DNA of 64,000 nt from JABAAE01 sp905480545 (GCA_943788025.1 CALSOR010000002.1:372001-436000), one strand, 5' to 3'. Counted from the stretch's first letter, positions 16,435-26,150 are shown. Notes: generated from the letters alone by a model not told the origin. Numbers and translations are program-made.

Positions 16435-17280
16435 TTGAACAACGATTTGCGATTTCTGCTGCTTGGTTCAGGTGACTCACGCCACCAACTGGTAACCGAA
16501 GCCGAACGCCTTAGACCGATTATCGAAAAATTTGGCAAGGTTGTCTTCGAGGACTTGATGTACGAAAAAAAGATTGAAGTCGATGCCGATATAGCGATCG
16601 TGATTGGTGGTGATGGTTCGATATTGCGAAGTGCCAAACAAATGGGCGATTCGCAAATTCCTGTTTTGGGTGTCAATTTTGGCAAACTCGGTTTTCTGGC
16701 GGACATTCTTCCTGAAAACGTTGAGCAAGCACTTCAAGCCATTGCTAGCAAGGAATATCGGATCGTTGAACACCTGATGATTCGCTGTCGCGTCTTTGAA
16801 AACGACCAGTTGTTATGCGAAGAATTGGGGCTCAATGAAGTCGCTATTCTAGGTGGACCGCCGTATTCGATTCACTATATCGATCTTTACGTTGACTCAG
16901 AAATGGCAACGACCTATAGTTGCGACGGCCTGATCATTAGCACGCCAGTTGGTTCGACGGCACACAACCTTTCTGCCGGCGGTCCGATCCTGCGAAAGAA
17001 TCTTCAGGCATTTGTAATTTCTCCCATCAGTCCACATACGCTCACCGTTCGTCCGGTGGTCGATACGGCGGATCGAAAGCTGGAAGTCATCGTGCAAAAT
17101 CCGTCGGTTTCGACCTCGGTCGTTTTGGATGGCCAACCACTTTGTCGTTTGACGGAAAATCATCGAGTTTGTGTTCAGAAGGCTGAATCCCAATTTCAGA
17201 TGGTAGAGGTTTTCGGACAAACGTATTATCGAACGCTTCGGAAAAAGCTGGGCTGGGGCGGCGGGATTACAAAAAAGTAA
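16435..17280 (+). CDS. nadK: NAD kinase
   Basis: An ATP-NAD kinase making NADP in the cytoplasm. Motifs are VIGGDGSILRSAK (the GGDG catalytic loop), GVNFGKLGFLAD, GLNEVAI (the NE pair), the substrate region STPVGSTAHNLSAGGPI, and VLDGQPL near the C terminus. The TTG at 16435 is preferred because AAGGAA lies upstream and the domain begins at once. An in-frame ATG at 16357 would add 26 unrelated residues. The result is about 281 residues, normal for the family. The gene follows the VWA lipoprotein gene and precedes a secreted protein gene on the same strand; the link is probably positional only. Confidence 0.92.
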   Translation: MNNDLRFLLLGSGDSRHQLVTEAERLRPIIEKFGKVVFEDLMYEKKIEVDADIAIVIGGDGSILRSAKQMGDSQIPVLGVNFGKLGFLADILPENVEQALQAIASKEYRIVEHLMIRCRVFENDQLLCEELGLNEVAILGGPPYSIHYIDLYVDSEMATTYSCDGLIISTPVGSTAHNLSAGGPILRKNLQAFVISPISPHTLTVRPVVDTADRKLEVIVQNPSVSTSVVLDGQPLCRLTENHRVCVQKAESQFQMVEVFGQTYYRTLRKKLGWGGGITKK

Positions 17281-17330
17281 ACGAACAAATCGCATCTCAA
17301 TCACCTTTCATTTGACGCAAGGAAGCGGAA

Positions 17331-18344
17331 ATGACTCGGCAACATTCGATCTTTGTCTCAGCCAAATCGACCTTGGCTTTTTGCACCCTTTCTATCGTTT
17401 TGAACGTGTGCATCGTATCAATAGGCCATTCGCAAACGGAAAAAGAGAAACTTTCGGTTTCCGAGCAATTGGCGATCGCAGCCAAAAAAGCGACCGTGCA
17501 AAAGTATTTGCTGCGGTACAAATTCAAAGAGGGCGATGTCGTTTACTGGCAAACCGAACAGGTCGATAACGGTGAAGTCAGTTTGCAAAAAAAGAAAGAG
17601 CTGACACGTTCGCGTACATTGTCGACAAAAAAATGGCGGATTACCGGCATTGATAAAAACGGGAACATCAGCGCCGTTCAAAGCCTCGCAGATGTCGATA
17701 TGTGGCAACAAATTGATCAATTTCCACCAACTTCATACAACAGCCGAACGGATTCGAAACCTCCAATCAAATTTGAGAATATTGCGGACACCATTGGGAT
17801 CGAGTTGGTGAACTTCAAGTTTGAGCCAAACGGAAACCTGCTTGAAAAGAAAGCAAACTACTCCGACGTAGAGCTAGGGATGGGCCGAATCGTTGTTGAA
17901 TTCCCAACCGAGGCGATCGCCGTTGGGCACAAGTGGTACCATAATCGCGTCATCAAAGCGGCGTTGCCAACAGGGCAAATCAAAAAAATCCGAATCCGTC
18001 GAATGTTCCAGCTGGTTGATGTAAAACATCAGGTCGCAAAAATCGGAGTGCAAACTCAAATTTTGACGCCGATCCATGATCCTGAAATTGAAGTCCAAAT
18101 CATGGACCAACTAACCCAAGGCTTTATTCGATTTGATATCCAAACGGGTCGCATTCTTTCGCGAGAATATCACTGGAACCGAACCGTTCAGGGGTTCAGT
18201 ACGGCGGACAGCTTAAAACGTTACGTTGGTCGTTTTAAGCAAACTCCCAAATCGAAAGACGCTGTTGAACTGGCGGCCAAGGCCGCGATTCCCGACACCG
18301 TCAATATTCGCCTGATCAACGACAGCCCCATTTTGCGACAATAG
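17331..18344 (+). CDS. Secreted protein of unknown function, DUF6263-like
   Basis: A 337-residue exported protein with a signal peptide whose hydrophobic core is near residues 14-32. The mature part is mostly beta strands. It opens with KYLLRYKFKEGDVVYWQTEQV, typical of proteins that set up a YKFKxGD strand, and later has GHKWYHNRVIKAALPTGQIKK. This resembles DUF6263-type envelope proteins of planctomycetes, but the match is by general shape. AAGGAAG precedes the ATG at 17331. It ends without a clear terminator, and a long gap with short repeats follows. Function unknown. Confidence 0.65.
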   Translation: MTRQHSIFVSAKSTLAFCTLSIVLNVCIVSIGHSQTEKEKLSVSEQLAIAAKKATVQKYLLRYKFKEGDVVYWQTEQVDNGEVSLQKKKELTRSRTLSTKKWRITGIDKNGNISAVQSLADVDMWQQIDQFPPTSYNSRTDSKPPIKFENIADTIGIELVNFKFEPNGNLLEKKANYSDVELGMGRIVVEFPTEAIAVGHKWYHNRVIKAALPTGQIKKIRIRRMFQLVDVKHQVAKIGVQTQILTPIHDPEIEVQIMDQLTQGFIRFDIQTGRILSREYHWNRTVQGFSTADSLKRYVGRFKQTPKSKDAVELAAKAAIPDTVNIRLINDSPILRQ

Positions 18345-18622
18345 AAGCACAAGCAAAGTTGACCAGTGAAGCACGCCTGATGGGGTTGGGTGCAGATGAC
18401 CTCAACGCGTCTGTTGTGCCAAATGTGGTGTGTTTTCTTTCGAACCCGATGCCACTTTGTGACATGCAGTTGGTTCAAGGATGTAAATTAGCATGTCACG
18501 CAAACGTGAGCATGTCAGCCGACGGCAAACATCACACCCGACGGCAAACAGGAACGCGGATTCCATCAATATCAGAGACCCACATCTCACAACAGATTGT
18601 CGGCGACCTTTCACATTGATTT
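18345..18622. other. Intergenic region between convergent genes
   Basis: About 280 bases between the secreted protein gene and the Gfo/Idh gene. Two short direct copies of CGACGGCAAACA occur near 18520 and 18540. No gene or terminator hairpin was seen. Confidence 0.35.
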
Positions 18623-18673
18623 GCAGTGATTTAGACGTCGCAGTGATTTAGACGTCGCAGTGATTTAGACGTC
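18623..18673. repeat. Three tandem 17-bp repeats
   Basis: Three perfect head-to-tail copies of GCAGTGATTTAGACGTC. The last copy contains the stop codon and final Asp-Val codons of the Gfo/Idh oxidoreductase on the minus strand. The 3' end of that gene has therefore been locally triplicated, probably by replication slippage. Confidence 0.9.
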
Positions 18674-20116
18674 GCCCTGCTTCGGAACAATAAATGGTGC
18701 TCGGTAATTGCGAGTTAATTTCGCGTTGGCCGCATCGTTTTTCGGAAACGTCTCCGTTGTTGGATCAAAATCCAAATCGGCCCCAATCCGCATTGGATAT
18801 TTCGAAAAGTCAACTTCGTTTTTGGCAAGGTGTTGAAGTGTTCGGTCAAACGTATCGGCAGCGTTGTCCTGCGACATCGATCCTAGAATCACTTTTTTGG
18901 ATTCCTCAACGGGCAGATTCTGTCCAAGTTCCAGCGAAATATTCCCCATGTGACAGAGTGCACTTGAAAGATGCCCATCCAGAATATCCGCGTTTAAATC
19001 TTCCGTTTTGCGGCTGCGAACCGCTGTGAGAAAGTTATCAAAGTGGTTCCCATTTCCTTTGAAAGTCCGGATTTTTTTGCCATCTTTATCAAACGCGGCG
19101 CCGCCTGAATAACTGGTCATGACGACAAAACCATCTTCGCATTCGTAAATCACGCCAACTTTCGAACCCTTGTAGTCCTTGGTTTCCAAACCGCGAACTT
19201 CAAAGACAAGTGTTTGCGATTCAAATTCGTGGACAACAACTTGCGTGTTGGCGGTGTCGCCCGCATCGGTGTAATCGAATCGGCCACCATAACTAAAAAC
19301 CGATTTACTAAGTTCATTGACGTTCAAGCCCCAACGAGCCAAGTCCATTTGATGGATTCCCTGGTTGCCAAGATCTCCGTTGCCATAGGGTCGCTGCCAA
19401 TGCCAATCGTAATGAAATTGTTTTCGTGTTACCGGAGCAAGTTCAGCTGGGCCAAGGTAGATGTTGTAGTCAATCGCTTTGGGTGGCGTAAAGTTTCCAG
19501 CTTCGCCAATCGACTTCCGGCGTTTGTAACAAAGCCCCCGCGCGACACTGCATTTCCCTAATTCGTTATCGTGTACAAATTTGATCGCCTGTTGCATGCC
19601 AGGATTGCTGCGACTTTGTGTTCCCGTCTGCACAATCTTTTCGTATTTGCGAGCGGCCTCGACAATTCGACGTCCCTCACTCACGTTGTGACTGACCGGC
19701 TTTTCAAGATATACGTCCTTCCCCGCCTGAATCGACCAAATCGCTCCCAAGGCGTGCCAGTGATTCGGCGTCGCAATTGAAACGATGTCGACATGGGGGT
19801 CATCAAGGACTTTTCGAATATCCGTTGCGAATTGCGGCTCGTTTCCGTTCTGGCGTTTGCCAACTTCAGTGACACGTTTCGCACCGATGTCACGATCCGC
19901 GTCACAAATCCACGTCACCTCAGTGTCTTTTCGTCCTGCAAAAGCGCTGATATGACTATTGCCGCGTCCCCGAACGCCAACAATCGCCACGTTCAATCGT
20001 TCGTTCGGGCTGGAACTTTGATAACCCAATGATTGTTTTGCCGTGCCCGCTGTGACCGCTGCTGCGGTTGCGAACATCGATTGTTCCATAAACTGGCGAC
20101 GAGTTTTTTTTGCCAT
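18665..20116 (-). CDS. Gfo/Idh/MocA-family oxidoreductase with Tat signal
   Basis: A 483-residue NAD(P)-dependent sugar or cyclitol oxidoreductase exported by the Tat system. The start at 20116 gives a twin-arginine signal (KKTRRQFMEQS followed by an Ala-rich stretch). A start at 20191 would bury it and is rejected. The Rossmann fold begins at LNVAIVGVRGRGNSHI. The family EKP motif is DVYLEKPVSH, and GNGDLGNQGIHQMDLARW carries the conserved His and Asp of the C-terminal domain. Planctomycetes encode many such exported members, thought to act on sugars from polysaccharides. The substrate is not evident. The gene is divergent from the VWA/GATase-like gene; its 3' end lies inside a tandem repeat. 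Confidence 0.88.
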   Translation of the reverse strand: MAKKTRRQFMEQSMFATAAAVTAGTAKQSLGYQSSSPNERLNVAIVGVRGRGNSHISAFAGRKDTEVTWICDADRDIGAKRVTEVGKRQNGNEPQFATDIRKVLDDPHVDIVSIATPNHWHALGAIWSIQAGKDVYLEKPVSHNVSEGRRIVEAARKYEKIVQTGTQSRSNPGMQQAIKFVHDNELGKCSVARGLCYKRRKSIGEAGNFTPPKAIDYNIYLGPAELAPVTRKQFHYDWHWQRPYGNGDLGNQGIHQMDLARWGLNVNELSKSVFSYGGRFDYTDAGDTANTQVVVHEFESQTLVFEVRGLETKDYKGSKVGVIYECEDGFVVMTSYSGGAAFDKDGKKIRTFKGNGNHFDNFLTAVRSRKTEDLNADILDGHLSSALCHMGNISLELGQNLPVEESKKVILGSMSQDNAADTFDRTLQHLAKNEVDFSKYPMRIGADLDFDPTTETFPKNDAANAKLTRNYRAPFIVPKQGDV

Positions 20117-20333
20117 TTGATCACCGATCTGGTTCGGCCAAAGTTTCTTTTGAAAATCTGCGAACAGTACAATTCTTGAAGAACCACACATTTCATTTCA
20201 TGTTAACACACACCAAAATGAATGAGTACTCACATAATTGCCATTGAACCGCCAAATCCATTGAACAAACCGCAAAATCGGGGTTACAATTTTGCGACAT
20301 TGAACTGAATTACGGAAAAAGCAAATTTTGCCA

Positions 20334-22619
20334 ATGACGACTTGGACTCTCAACCCGATCTATTCCTACCTAACGCTGTTGGTGATCGGTCTGCTGATGT
20401 TCGGGGTACTTTGGATCGGCCCAGCGTTCGGGAATCTCACGAAACGAAAAAAGTGGATCCTGACAGCCATGCGGGGTGGCGTATTTTTATTTTTACTGTT
20501 TTGCATGCTGCGTCCCGGGCTGGTGACGACAGAACGCAAACCGCAAACCGCGATTCTTAACTTGCTGATCGACCTGTCGCGAAGCATGGAATTATCCCAT
20601 CGATCGGATGGAGCAAGCCGATTTGCAGCCGTGAAGCAGATGCTTCAAAAGCACGGTTCAAAAATGCAACTTTTAAAAGATGCCAACATTGATCTTAAGG
20701 TTTTTGGATTCGACCGTGAGCTGATTCCATTAGAAGTCAACGGCGGTCGAATCGAGTTGCCAGAAAAGGTCGATGGTGGCCAAACCGACATGGGGACCAG
20801 CATCGATCAATCCTTTAAAGGAAGTCGGAGCAAACGCCTGATCGGCTCCATTTTATTAGGTGATGGTGTCCAAAATATCACAGTCCCTGATGTGGATTTG
20901 CAACAGGCTGTTCGTTTGTTTCGAGATTTGCAGATCCCGTTGTTTACGATCGCGTTTGGGCAGGAGGGTGATGCCGGACAGTTTGCCGACTTAGCCATCA
21001 CCAATATGCCCGAGCAATACTCTTGCAACTTAAAAAACGAATTGATCGTTAACGCTACGTTAGAGACACGAGGATTTGTGAATCGGGAGATCCCAATCCA
21101 GCTGGTTCTCACGGACGCTTCGGGCGAATCAAAAACAGTGCAAACGGTTCGCAAGACCATCACAAAGGATGAGCAGCAAATTGAGGTCGAATTCAATTAC
21201 ATTCCTGAAGTTGCGGGCCGCTATACACTGAATGTCATCGCTGAAACGCAAGCACAGGAACTGGTAACCAAGAACAACCAGCTTCCCGCGTTTTTGAATG
21301 TTGACGAAAAGGGCTTGCGAGTTTTATACCTGAGAGGCAAAGAAGGTGCCGAGCAACTCTACTTGAAAAAAAGCATTGGTGCGGCTCAAGGCATCGATGT
21401 TGATGTCGTGTACATCGATCCCGATTCGTATACACGTTGGCCGCTAGATCGAAACGACCTGTTCGAAAACTCGCTGTACGACGTCATCATCATTCACGAT
21501 CTTGATGCGTCTGCGCTGCACAAAAAAGGGGATACCCGCAGCAGCCTGTCGACATTGGTAAAAACCATCGAAAAAGGCAAAGGGTTTTTGATGATCGGTG
21601 GAAACCGAAGTTTTGGAGCAGGCGGTTATTTCGAAACACCACTCGGTGAGATTTTACCGATCGAAATGGGACAATTCGAAAAACAGGCGTTTGATCCTAA
21701 ATCGAATCAACGACTCAGTCGATTGCATGCCCCTGGCCCGATTGTGGTCCGTCCTACAAGACGCCATTACCTGACGACCCTATTCGGAACTGACAATGAA
21801 AACGGCTGGGCGCAATTGCCTCCACTATCGAGCGTGAATCGTTTTCTAGGTATCAAAGATCAAGCACGTATTCTTTTGGAAAGCACTGACAAAGACCCTG
21901 TGCTGATTCAAGGGAACTTTGGAGGACGGATTCTGTTGTTCGCAGGTGATTCAACGTGGAAATGGTGGACCAGTGGAAATAAGGAAATCCATAAACGGTT
22001 CTGGCGTCAGGTTATTTTGTGGCTGGCTCGCCGTGACGGTTTGGGTAATGACAACATCTGGGTGAATCTGCCACAACGTCGGATCGAGCCGGAAACAGAG
22101 CTGAAATTCACTTGCGAAGCCAGTTCGACATTGGGTGAGAGAATTCGCGATGCAAACTTCAACGCGATTTTGACATCACCCGACGGAAATCAAACAGAGA
22201 TCAATGTAGCGAATTTCGAAAACGGATCAGCCGGCAAAATCGTTGGCGAGTTCCTGTCAAATCCGGGAAATTACCTGCTGAACGTTTCAGCCACTCAAAG
22301 CGATCGTGATCTTGGATCGACCAAAGTTGAATTTGTGGTTTTGGATCGTGATAGCGAAAAAGCGAATCCCGTCGCTGATCCAGGTCGGTTAACCCGGATG
22401 TCAAACCAGACGTCGGAATGGGGGGGCCGTTCGGTCCCGCCGGAAGAGTTTGGTTCCTTGATTACGGAAATTATCGAAAATCGTGAGGATGATGAAATCG
22501 AAATCGAAAAGAAATGGCAACTGGGAGACACCTGGCAAGATGGGCTCGCCGTGTTGGCCTTATTTACGATTCTGCTCAGTACAGAGTGGTTCTTGCGAAA
22601 AAAATGGGGTCTTGTGTAG
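20334..22619 (+). CDS. Membrane protein with VWA and glutamine-amidotransferase-like domains
   Basis: A 761-residue inner-membrane protein. Two helices lie near residues 12-32 and 44-62. A von Willebrand A domain follows with LIDLSRSMELS (MIDAS DxSxS) and ILLGDGVQNIT. After a beta-sandwich region comes a class I glutamine-amidotransferase-like fold (about 330-560: GKGFLMIGGNRSFGAGGYF) that lacks an obvious catalytic Cys. A final helix near 737-755 anchors the C terminus. The arrangement is common in planctomycetes and other bacteria in aerotolerance (Bat)-like loci, though no MoxR or DUF58 gene is adjacent here. Start at 20334 (ATG); an in-frame TTG lies two codons upstream. A terminator follows at 22682. 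Confidence 0.8.
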   Translation: MTTWTLNPIYSYLTLLVIGLLMFGVLWIGPAFGNLTKRKKWILTAMRGGVFLFLLFCMLRPGLVTTERKPQTAILNLLIDLSRSMELSHRSDGASRFAAVKQMLQKHGSKMQLLKDANIDLKVFGFDRELIPLEVNGGRIELPEKVDGGQTDMGTSIDQSFKGSRSKRLIGSILLGDGVQNITVPDVDLQQAVRLFRDLQIPLFTIAFGQEGDAGQFADLAITNMPEQYSCNLKNELIVNATLETRGFVNREIPIQLVLTDASGESKTVQTVRKTITKDEQQIEVEFNYIPEVAGRYTLNVIAETQAQELVTKNNQLPAFLNVDEKGLRVLYLRGKEGAEQLYLKKSIGAAQGIDVDVVYIDPDSYTRWPLDRNDLFENSLYDVIIIHDLDASALHKKGDTRSSLSTLVKTIEKGKGFLMIGGNRSFGAGGYFETPLGEILPIEMGQFEKQAFDPKSNQRLSRLHAPGPIVVRPTRRHYLTTLFGTDNENGWAQLPPLSSVNRFLGIKDQARILLESTDKDPVLIQGNFGGRILLFAGDSTWKWWTSGNKEIHKRFWRQVILWLARRDGLGNDNIWVNLPQRRIEPETELKFTCEASSTLGERIRDANFNAILTSPDGNQTEINVANFENGSAGKIVGEFLSNPGNYLLNVSATQSDRDLGSTKVEFVVLDRDSEKANPVADPGRLTRMSNQTSEWGGRSVPPEEFGSLITEIIENREDDEIEIEKKWQLGDTWQDGLAVLALFTILLSTEWFLRKKWGLV

Positions 22620-22681
22620 GAATAGCTCCCATACACTTTGAAAAAGATTTGGGTTCGGGAGAAAACGGCTCAAGAAATAAA

Positions 22682-22724
22682 AGAAGGGCCCCCGCTCGCC
22701 GCAACAGGAACCCTTCTGTTTTTT
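22682..22724 (+). terminator. Probable rho-independent terminator
   Basis: AGAAGGG (22682-22688) pairs with CCCTTCT (22711-22717), followed by GTTTTTT. The loop is long but GC-rich with internal pairing. It lies 63 bp after the VWA/GATase-like gene and before carA. Confidence 0.55.
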
Positions 22725-22890
22725 GGCTGTCCGAACGAGATTACCTTGCTCGGAGACCCACAGCCGTTATCATCTATCGGGATGGAAAGGTGGAAACCTT
22801 TAGGTTGTGAATCAAGGAAGTGCTTTCACGTCAAAGATAATTGCTCACAAACTCCGATCATCGGATTAACCGGAACAGATTAACAATCAA

Positions 22891-24033
22891 ATGAACAAAG
22901 TCGCAAAACTTGCACTCGAAGACGGCACTATTTTCACAGGAAAGTCATTTGGGGCTGAAGGTGAGATTGACGGCGAAGTTGTTTTCAACACTTCGATGAC
23001 CGGCTATCAGGAAATACTGACCGACCCCAGCTATCGCGGTCAAATTGTGACGATGACTTGCCCGGAAATCGGCAATGTCGGAACGAACTCAGTGGATCTT
23101 GAGAATCAATCACCACACCTTTCCGGATTTATCGTTAAAGAAAATAGCCAGGTCTACAGTAACTTTCGAGCTGACCAATCACTTCACGACTTCATGTCCA
23201 AAAACGGTGTCATTGGAATCGAAGGAATCGATACTCGCGCCCTGGTGCGACGCCTTCGAATGCAAGGGGCAATGAATGGGGTGCTATCAACGGTCGATCT
23301 GGATGACGAAAGCCTAATTGCCAAAGCGGAACAAAGCCTCGGGTTGGTTGGTCGAGATCTAGTTCGAGAAGTTCTGCCAGCACAACCAACCAGTTGGTCG
23401 GAAACGCTGAGTGACTGGTGGCATTTCGATCGCGATTCAAATTCTCCGGACGCCGACAACGCCCCTCATGTTGTGGCCCTCGATTTTGGGATGAAGTGGA
23501 ATATCGCAAGACATCTGGTTGATCAAGGTTGTCGCGTTACGATTCTGCCGGGCACCAGTTCAGTCGACGAAGTCCTTTCTCACCATCCCGATGGCATATT
23601 TCTATCGAATGGTCCTGGCGACCCGGAACCGCTCTATTACGCGATTGAAACCATTCGCGGATTGTTTGGAAAAGCTCCGATTTTTGGGATTTGCCTCGGC
23701 CATCAATTGCTGTCACTTGCAGCTGGTGCGAAGACCTTCAAGATGAAATTTGGACATCGCGGTGCGAATCATCCAATCTTGAACTTGGATTCGAAAAAAG
23801 TTGAGATCACCACCCAGAACCATGGCTTTGCGGTTTCCGATGAAGAACTGCCTGAATGCCTGGAAGTCACTCATCGTAACTTGAATGACAATACCATCGC
23901 AGGAGTTCGGCATTTGCAGTACCCGGCGTTCAGCGTTCAATATCATCCGGAAGCGTCCGCGGGACCTCACGATAGCCAGTATCTGTTCAAACAGTTCCGG
24001 GAAATGTTAAGCAAGCCAGTCGGTGCGGTTTAA
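22891..24033 (+). CDS. carA: Carbamoyl-phosphate synthase small subunit
   Basis: The 380-residue glutaminase subunit of carbamoyl-phosphate synthase. It releases ammonia from glutamine for the large subunit CarB, feeding pyrimidine and arginine synthesis. The N-terminal CarA domain reads LEDGTIFTGKSFG, GEVVFNTSMTGYQEILTDPSY and GIDTRALVRRLR. The C-terminal class I amidotransferase has SNGPGDP, the nucleophile in FGICLGHQLL, and the His/Glu pair in SVQYHPEAS. All catalytic residues are present. carB is not in the window. The gene is alone, preceded by a terminator, about 4.5 kb from argF, with which it shares the carbamoyl phosphate pathway. Confidence 0.97.
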   Translation: MNKVAKLALEDGTIFTGKSFGAEGEIDGEVVFNTSMTGYQEILTDPSYRGQIVTMTCPEIGNVGTNSVDLENQSPHLSGFIVKENSQVYSNFRADQSLHDFMSKNGVIGIEGIDTRALVRRLRMQGAMNGVLSTVDLDDESLIAKAEQSLGLVGRDLVREVLPAQPTSWSETLSDWWHFDRDSNSPDADNAPHVVALDFGMKWNIARHLVDQGCRVTILPGTSSVDEVLSHHPDGIFLSNGPGDPEPLYYAIETIRGLFGKAPIFGICLGHQLLSLAAGAKTFKMKFGHRGANHPILNLDSKKVEITTQNHGFAVSDEELPECLEVTHRNLNDNTIAGVRHLQYPAFSVQYHPEASAGPHDSQYLFKQFREMLSKPVGAV

Positions 24034-24236
24034 CAACTGAACGCTCGAGGCGTACACTGTTCAAATGCCGCGAAATGTGGGCCCATCCATTCAAAATCCC
24101 GCAATTAGCTTCAGCAAGTCGAAACCGTGCTATTTATGCACGCAAATCCAACCTAATGGATACGACAAATTTGAATTGCAAAGCAGCTACGCTCAAGCGA
24201 ACGCAGCTGCCAGTCATTCAACATTGACAAACCGCT

Positions 24237-24812
24237 CTAGGCGTGGAGTTTCGAAGCCAATTCTGTCAACGAGCAAACGACTGCATTCAACCTTTTTTTG
24301 CCTGATCCTTCGTTGAGCTCTCCGGATTCACCAAAATGTTCATGGGCGGATGACAACGCAAATTGGTCTGGAATCACGATGACGCCGATTGAACTTAGAA
24401 TCGATCGAACGTGAACCAAACCACGCAATCCGCCCAGCCCACCTGGAGAAGCGCTCAACAATGCCGCGACTTTTCCCGTATAGGCGACCATCCGTGGTTC
24501 CCCTTCCGCTGGTCGTGAAACCCAATCAATGGTGTTTTTAAGAAGTGGCGAAATGGAGCTATTGTATTCGGGAGAAGAAATAATGAAGCCGTGATGTTCG
24601 ACAAATAGCTGTTTCAACTTTTGCGAATTCTCGGGTGTCCCTGCACTTTCGACGTCCTCATCGAATAGGGGCAACGGGAAATCCGCCAGATCGATCACGG
24701 TCACCAACGCACCAAGCAGTTCTGCTGATTTTGCCGCAGCCGCAGCAAGCTTTTTATTAAAAGACTCTTTACGGGCACTTCCTGCAAAAACTAAGATCTT
24801 CGGCGTCATCAT
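24237..24812 (-). CDS. NADPH-dependent FMN reductase (flavodoxin-like)
   Basis: A 191-residue flavoprotein of the NADPH-dependent FMN reductase family, predicted to reduce FMN, quinones or chromate/azo-type electrophiles. Marks are ILVFAGSARKESFNKKLA (phosphate-binding loop), PLPLFDEDVE, SSPEYNSSISPLLKNTIDW, and KVAALLSASPGGLGGLRG. The ATG at 24812 has AAAGGA at a proper distance; the upstream TTG/ATG starts are rejected. A decayed MarR-type regulator lies upstream on the same strand, a pairing often seen for stress-responsive reductases. Its control by that regulator would now be lost. Confidence 0.9.
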   Translation of the reverse strand: MMTPKILVFAGSARKESFNKKLAAAAAKSAELLGALVTVIDLADFPLPLFDEDVESAGTPENSQKLKQLFVEHHGFIISSPEYNSSISPLLKNTIDWVSRPAEGEPRMVAYTGKVAALLSASPGGLGGLRGLVHVRSILSSIGVIVIPDQFALSSAHEHFGESGELNEGSGKKRLNAVVCSLTELASKLHA

Positions 24813-25022
24813 GTTTGTCCTTTCGTTTCTCAAATTACGCATGTCTGTTCGTCGATTCAATTCAAATTTTGAGCTGCGTGGCGTTTGACACTATTTTTAA
24901 AAATTTGAGGCTTGCGACTCATACGCGGCCTCAATTTGATCTTGAGTCTTTTCCAAAAAGCGAATTCCTTCTTTCCATTCCGATTTACTCCTGTGTCCGA
25001 CCAACCGAGAATGCACCTCCGC

Positions 25023-25355
25023 TCAGGTTTCGTCCATTTTCAAAAGGATGCCTAACGCCCGTTTTGTTATTTCGATGACAACTACACGCCGATCATCTTT
25101 GCATCAACGTCGTGAAACCCATCCTTGTTTTTCGAGATGATCCGTCAATCCAGTGATGGCCGTTACAACCTGGACATCTGACTGGCGATTCCGAGAGACC
25201 GCATAAGACGGTCGACACCTCGCAAGATCCGCAGCACTTTATATTGCGAAGACGTCAAACCGTACTCATGAAAAAGTTTTGTATTGTGCCACGTTCGAAG
25301 CACATCCCAAACCGTCTCATGCTCCACTGAATCGAATGTTTTTCTTCCATTTCAT
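25023..25355 (-). pseudogene. Decayed MarR-family transcriptional regulator
   Basis: Three reading frames must be joined to recover the protein. After a possible MKWKK start at 25355, the next frame gives DSVEHETVWDVLRTW, GLTSSQYKVLRILRG and DRLMRS. A further frame gives DVQVVTAITGLTDHLEKQG, an in-frame TGA, then CKDDRRVVVIEITKRALGIL. These match the MarR order: dimer helix, GLTxxQYxxLRILRG, DVTxLxDxLEKxGxVxR, DDRRVVxVxIT. At least one frameshift and one nonsense codon (at an Arg position) show it is dead. It probably once repressed the adjacent FMN reductase gene. Confidence 0.8.
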
Positions 25356-25467
25356 TTTAAAGCTTGTTGCTGGGCGTAATCTCTCTTCGTTCTCATTGCA
25401 CCGGATGAAACGTCTACACGTCACCCAATTCCTTAGCAAAACGAATGTGAGTTTTGTCTTGGCAAAA

Positions 25468-25965
25468 TCACCGTCGCCGCATGTTCCGCTCGATTTGACG
25501 CTGTGTGTCGGCACGTTTTAACGACTCGCGTTTATCATGATCTTTTTTACCCTTGCAAACCCCAAGCAGCAATTTTGCAATTCCACGATCATTGAAATAG
25601 AGCTTTAACGGCACCAAGGTGAGCCCCTTTTCTTTTTGCCGTGCGGAAAGTTTTTCAAGCTGCCGACCATGAACAAGCAACTTTCTTTCACGACGTGGCT
25701 CGTGATTCCAAATCGTCGCTTGTTTGAACTCCGGGATGTCGCAGCCCAATAACCACAATTCACCTTTTTGAACGCGGCCATAGGCCTCTTGGATCGAAAC
25801 CTGCCCTTCCCGCATGCTTTTTACTTCACTTCCACGAAGGGCAATCCCACACTCAACTTGCTCAATCACCTCGTATTTATGGCGAGCACGGCGGTTTTCA
25901 GAGATCGGGCGTTCCCCTTTGTTTTGTTCTTTTTTGTCCTTTTTTTCTTTGTTTTTTTTCGACAT
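25468..25965 (-). CDS. smpB: SsrA-binding protein SmpB
   Basis: A 165-residue tmRNA-binding protein that delivers tmRNA to stalled ribosomes for trans-translation. The conserved core runs from ISENRRARHKYEVIE through CGIALRGSEVKSMREGQVS, YGRVQKGELWLLGCDI, HEPRRERKLLVH, LTLVPLKLYFNDRGIAKL and the C-terminal helix KGKKDHDKRES. Compared with typical members it has a Lys-rich extension of about 18 residues at the N terminus. The ATG at 25965 starts that extension. The tmRNA gene itself was not found in the window. It is divergent from lipA. Confidence 0.96.
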   Translation of the reverse strand: MSKKNKEKKDKKEQNKGERPISENRRARHKYEVIEQVECGIALRGSEVKSMREGQVSIQEAYGRVQKGELWLLGCDIPEFKQATIWNHEPRRERKLLVHGRQLEKLSARQKEKGLTLVPLKLYFNDRGIAKLLLGVCKGKKDHDKRESLKRADTQRQIERNMRRR

Positions 25966-26150
25966 TTGAGCAGAGTGAAGATTCTAAGCGTGACGTTGTG
26001 AGAACAATAGCGGTTTTGAGAGATAGGCGGGGAGGCCACACCTTCAATTTGATGGCGACCCGATATAATAATGGATGTTCGTCGCAATTCCTGAAAACAA
26101 AAACAAATTTACGAACCTGTCGTTCATTCGAATCGCCCCTGGAAAACCCA

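Noticed and set aside
18623..18673. Tandem repeats as a CRISPR
   Set aside because: Units are head to tail without spacers, and there are no cas genes.
22638..22883. 81-codon open frame before carA
   Set aside because: It runs through a terminator-like hairpin and has no family feature.
24065..24316. 83-codon open frame after carA
   Set aside because: It overlaps the end of the FMN reductase gene and shows no family feature.
25085..25110. TGA in the MarR-like region as Sec
   Set aside because: It replaces an Arg position, no Cys is expected there, and a further frameshift is needed nearby. A pseudogene explains it.
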